The notes under the pieces were generated by a model. That model worked only from the letters and a program-made list of their open reading frames with translations, searched no databases and was not told the DNA's origin. Positions 61,510-64,000 of a stretch of 64,000 nt of DNA are shown in pieces (positions within the stretch are counted from its first letter, which is position 1; every line of letters begins with the position of its first letter). The DNA comes from Rhynchopus sp. YZ270_cl-10 (taxonomy: Eukaryota; Euglenozoa; Diplonemea; Diplonemida; Diplonemidae): contig OZ037902.1 in assembly GCA_964035575.1 (NCBI GenBank), forward strand, positions 992,001 through 1,056,000. Direction: 5' to 3'. The translations under genes and the position numbers were made by a program.

Positions 61510-61763
61510 GGTGACTGAGGCTGAGTCTGAATCATCTTTACCAACTTTTTGTTTAGGTACATAGTCACGAGAGGGCTTTGTATTTCAAGTCAATTTTTTT
61601 TAGGTGACTAAAAGCACGAGAGGCTAAGGTTCATCTTATACAGTGGTTAAACAAAGTTTACGCCTAAACTAAAGGCGGAATTGAAATCGATGGCGGAAAA
61701 TTACTTTAGGCGAAATTTTTCTTAGGCGGAACTTTGTTTAACCACTGTAAACTTTTTCTTTTT
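61510..61763 (+). repeat. Head-to-tail A-B-A run of dispersed elements
   Basis: A degenerate A (61510-61556; GGTGACTGAGG ... TTGTTTAG) abuts a short B (61557-61603; GTACATAGTC, ACGAGAG, GGCTTTGTATTTC ... TTTTTTAG). That abuts an A (from 61604; GTGACTAAAAGC, ACGAGAG, GCTAAGGTTCATC). The tail of the last A is split by the MITE at 61641-61747 and resumes TAAACTTTTTC at 61748. Each junction reads polypyrimidine-AG|GT. Confidence 0.8.
61641..61747. mobile_element. MITE-like element, 107 bp, in the tail of element A
   Basis: Perfect 18-base inverted ends CAGTGGTTAAACAAAGTT and complement, with inner GCCTAA/TTAGGC also paired. TA lies on each side. Removing the element and one TA leaves CATCTTATAAACTTTTTC, which is the family-A tail, so the pre-insertion sequence is known. 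The CAGT ends and TA target fit Tc1/mariner or pogo relatives. No coding capacity. Confidence 0.85.
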
Positions 61764-61810
61764 GTTGGTGTAGTTGTCTTTTTTGATGATACGATAACGT
61801 TTGTGATCAA

Positions 61811-61870
61811 GGTGGCCAAAGCATAGAGGCTTGGGTTCATCTAACAAACTTTCCCTTTTTTTTCTTTTTT
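61811..61870 (+). repeat. Dispersed element A with compensatory stem change
   Basis: GGTGGCCAAAGC, ATAGAG, GCTTGGGTTCATC, TAACAAACTTTCCC, T/C-run. Where other copies pair CTAAGC with GCTTAG, here CCAAAGC pairs with GCTTGG, so both sides of the stem changed together. Confidence 0.7.
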
Positions 61871-62096
61871 TTTTCTTTTTCTTCTTCTTTTCCTCCCCCA
61901 CTTCTGCGAATTGTTCATTTCCACCAGAACACACAAACACACAGAACCGAAAAAAGGTGATGGGTTACACCCCACCCCAAACACAAAAGGGGTGCAGCAC
62001 ATACACTACCTTCCTACACGCACATTTTTTTCTCTCTCTTCGAAACCACTTCCCCCTGTATCCCCTCTTTTTTAAAGCGGGGATACAGCATATCAG

Positions 62097-62200
62097 ATGT
62101 AAACCGCGAAAAGGACGCAGCACTGCAGGGTTGGGTGTGCACCCCAATGTACCGATTATGCACCAAAAGGGAGACATGTTCACGAGAGGGAGGTTGTATT
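62097..62200 (+). repeat. Dispersed element B, long form, tail interrupted
   Basis: ATGTAAACCGCGAAAAGG, CACTGCAGGG, TGTGCACCCC, CATGTTCACGAGAGGG and AGGTTGTATT. The expected TTTCAAGTCAATTTT tail appears about 65 bases later (TTTCAAATCAATTTT at about 62268), suggesting an insertion into this copy. Confidence 0.6.
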
Positions 62201-62338
62201 ACCGCCTCCGCTCTCTTACGACGGGCCACTCACTTATCATCCTTTGAGCACAACAGAGACTACTCCTGATATTTCAAATCAATTTTTTTTACAATCTCCC
62301 CTCTTTACCTCAACAGGGTACATTTGTTTTTTTTTTTA

Positions 62339-62382
62339 CTGTGTGTACACGAGAGGCATATTACAAAGGTCTTTTCTTTTTA
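62339..62382 (+). repeat. Dispersed element D just upstream of the PDZ gene
   Basis: TGTGTGTAC, ACGAGAG, GCATATTAC, AAAGG, then CTTTTCTTTTT, ten bases before the ATG at 62393. If the upstream acceptor near 62317 is used, this element is part of the 5' leader. Confidence 0.65.
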
Positions 62383-62392
62383 ACGTCTCACA

Positions 62393-64000
62393 ATGATGCA
62401 AGGAGCCCCCCCTTCCAAGGGCAACCCTGCCGGGAGAGCGAAGTACACCCTCCAGATTGATTTGATCGAACCCACCGAGCGTCTTGCCGCAGTGATTGGC
62501 CCTGGGGGGGAGATTTTGTCGCTGACGAATGGAGGGGCTGCAGATAGGGCGGGGTTTAAACGGGGGGATTGTATTGTGGCCATAGATGGACGTGATTCTA
62601 CTACACAGGACGGCCTTCTCTCCGCAATCGAAATGTTTCAGCTAAAAAAAAAGCGCAAAATGCCGCTCGTCTGCGAGCTCCCCGACAACCACACCATGAA
62701 CGTTCCGGTCTCCCAGCTTGGTGGTGGTGGTGGGGAGGGGGCAAGCAATTTGCATCGCGCCCCAAACGGAGGTACACCTGCTCTTAATGACGAAGGGGAC
62801 ATAGTGATTCGACAGTTTAAAATCGACGTCAAATTAGAATCCCCCAGCGAATCCTTGGGCGGCGCGATGGGGCCTGGAGGAAGGGTGTTAAGTGTTGTCA
62901 GTGGAGGGGCTTTGGATCGTGCTGGGTTTACCCCGGGGACCACTATTGTTGAAATTGATGGAAACGATACTACTTCACAACCTACCCTTCAAAAGGCGAT
63001 TGCGGAGTTTCGTAAGAAAAATTCGAGTGTAATGCCGCTTACCATCGAAGTTGCGGCGATGCTTCTCCGAAAACAGGTCCGATTTGAACAGCCAGACCAA
63101 CCCCTCGGTCTTCATTATGAAAGAAAAACCGATGGTTTAATGTACGTTGCTGGCCTCCAACCAGGCTCTCCTGTTGAAAGGGCAGGGATTGAGGTGGGGA
63201 TGGCGTTTTACGCGATTAACAATGTGCGTATTAAAACCAGTGAAGATCTGCAGCGTGCGTTGTCCTCTGTTCGTCGCGGGCAGACCAGCGTTTTGCTCTG
63301 CGAGATGTGGGAGTTCGACAACCATGTACCCAACTCACACCAGGCACCCCCCATCACAGAGCCCTCTTCTCCTCAGGGAAACCGTACCCCCCCGCTGGCA
63401 CCGCAAGAAGGGCCGTCTCCGTTTTCGTGGGTGGAGCGTGGTGGGCCGAATGGAGAGACCTACGTGCCGACCCACTCTGCTAGCGGGCGGTACAACAACG
63501 CGCCGTACAACCCAGATGATCTCACCACCCCTGCTCCAGACGAAATCCCTGCCAACGTCATCGCGTCGCGCAGAGATGCCCCGGTGCTCCTCCAGCCCAG
63601 CAAATATATAGAGTACCCACCACCACCCTTCCCCGAAGGTGGTGGGGTAGGCGGTCCGGTCCGCTTTGGTGTGCGAGCAGGGAGAAAGCAGGCAGGGCCG
63701 CGGGGTCTCAGCCCCAGAGGGGGGCGTGGGTTTTTTGATGAAAATCCGGCAGCGTCGTTTCGGAAGATCCGCCCGGCGCCGGAAGGGAGGGGGTTGTCGT
63801 CACCAGCGTTGCAGGTGCGGAGGGATACGAGGCAGAACTATTTTGATAGTTACCAAGCCCCGAACTTTGTGCATGTGCCAGGGGATGTAACAAACAGGGC
63901 CGCCTCGGAGAGAAGCTTTCGTGCACATAGTCCTCCACCCAGAGTGGTTCCGAGAGCGTCTCTTTCACCGCAAAGCCAGGACCGATATGGGGGGCATTCT
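62393..64000 (+). CDS. Triple-PDZ protein, 3' end outside the window
   Basis: The frame is open from ATG ATG at 62393 to the window end (536 codons) with no stop. Three PDZ-like domains are seen. The first, about residues 15-98, has IGPGGEILSLTNGGAADRAG then GDCIVAIDG. The second, about 140-225, has MGPGGRVLSVVSGGALDRAG then GTTIVEIDG. The third, about 226-310, has QPLGLHY, VAGLQPGSPVERAG and GMAFYAINN. Domains 1 and 2 are clearly duplicates of each other. Residues 315-536 are Pro/Arg/Gly-rich and disordered, with FSWVERGGPNGETYVP as one conserved-looking patch. It is probably a scaffold binding C-terminal peptides; partners are unknown. Confidence 0.85.
   Translation, partial: MMQGAPPSKGNPAGRAKYTLQIDLIEPTERLAAVIGPGGEILSLTNGGAADRAGFKRGDCIVAIDGRDSTTQDGLLSAIEMFQLKKKRKMPLVCELPDNHTMNVPVSQLGGGGGEGASNLHRAPNGGTPALNDEGDIVIRQFKIDVKLESPSESLGGAMGPGGRVLSVVSGGALDRAGFTPGTTIVEIDGNDTTSQPTLQKAIAEFRKKNSSVMPLTIEVAAMLLRKQVRFEQPDQPLGLHYERKTDGLMYVAGLQPGSPVERAGIEVGMAFYAINNVRIKTSEDLQRALSSVRRGQTSVLLCEMWEFDNHVPNSHQAPPITEPSSPQGNRTPPLAPQEGPSPFSWVERGGPNGETYVPTHSASGRYNNAPYNPDDLTTPAPDEIPANVIASRRDAPVLLQPSKYIEYPPPPFPEGGGVGGPVRFGVRAGRKQAGPRGLSPRGGRGFFDENPAASFRKIRPAPEGRGLSSPALQVRRDTRQNYFDSYQAPNFVHVPGDVTNRAASERSFRAHSPPPRVVPRASLSPQSQDRYGGHS

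Larger units (their letters stand above)
60183..62392. other. Repeat-dense spacer before the PDZ gene
   Basis: About 2.2 kb without a gene. Elements present are B (60640-60750), C (61014-61076), a small foldback (61170-61240), H (61292-61358), a tandem A-B-A run (61510-61763) with an inserted MITE, A (61811-61870), long B (62097-62200, its tail displaced to about 62259-62288) and D (62339-62382). It is the densest cluster of such elements in the window. A polypyrimidine-AG at about 62317 is a good trans-splice acceptor for the next gene. Confidence 0.6.

Noticed and set aside
61604-61643. CTTATACAG read as the acceptor end of an element-A mini-intron
   Set aside because: The CAG belongs to the inserted MITE. 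The real tail of the A copy resumes after the MITE at 61748.

Overview
The window reads as nuclear DNA of a euglenozoan protist, most likely a diplonemid or close relative (inference). The tandem, apparently identical HSP70 genes have a strongly kinetoplastid-like sequence. Yet other genes carry ordinary GT-AG introns (V-ATPase c, EIF3L, CEP104, lipase), which argues against a kinetoplastid. Every gene I can support lies on the + strand, as expected for co-directional, probably polycistronic, trans-spliced gene arrays. Genes are GC-rich. Spacers are AT-rich and full of homopolymer tracts, short dispersed repeats and foldback elements.

Layout. 1-5767: tandem HSP70 array with a 2,966-bp unit. 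5844-13670: four V-ATPase proteolipid (subunit c) genes, three near-identical and one divergent mosaic. 15635-18284: translation factor EIF3L in five exons. 20955-23906: membrane receptor with a degenerate class III nucleotide-cyclase domain. 28063-29034: ribosomal-L1-domain (RSL1D1/UTP30-like) protein. 29428-30657: glutamine-rich protein. 31725-33023: helical-repeat (TPR-like) protein. 33356-38194 and 40817-45649: tandem pair of ~1,610-residue secreted proteins of unknown function. 48917-49552: HYLS1-like centriole protein. 50903-54226: CEP104 in four exons. 56118-60182: class 3 lipase with EF-hand-like and coiled-coil regions. 62393-64000: start of a triple-PDZ protein, cut by the window end. 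HYLS1 and CEP104 are both cilium/centriole genes; the others share no obvious pathway.

The most unusual content is between and inside the genes. At least four families of short dispersed elements (called A, B, C and D here) are built on the same plan. Each has a short hairpin, in A, B and D closed by different but self-complementary stems around the same loop ACGAGAG, and then a tail resembling AAACTTTTCTTTT. Many copies start with a donor-like AAG|GT, end in polypyrimidine-AG, sit directly upstream of real splice acceptors, or abut one another head to tail. This looks like a mobile or repeatedly copied structured RNA or mini-intron family. It is my main candidate for an undescribed system.

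The same spacers hold several non-autonomous DNA-transposon-like elements. One is a 1.2-kb near-perfect palindrome inserted in a poly-C tract whose empty homologous site is also in this window. A 107-bp element sits in the tail of a family-A element with a TA duplication. Another foldback is nested inside a second element, with a visible 5-bp duplication. No rRNA, tRNA, CRISPR array, retroelement or virus-derived gene was recognised.
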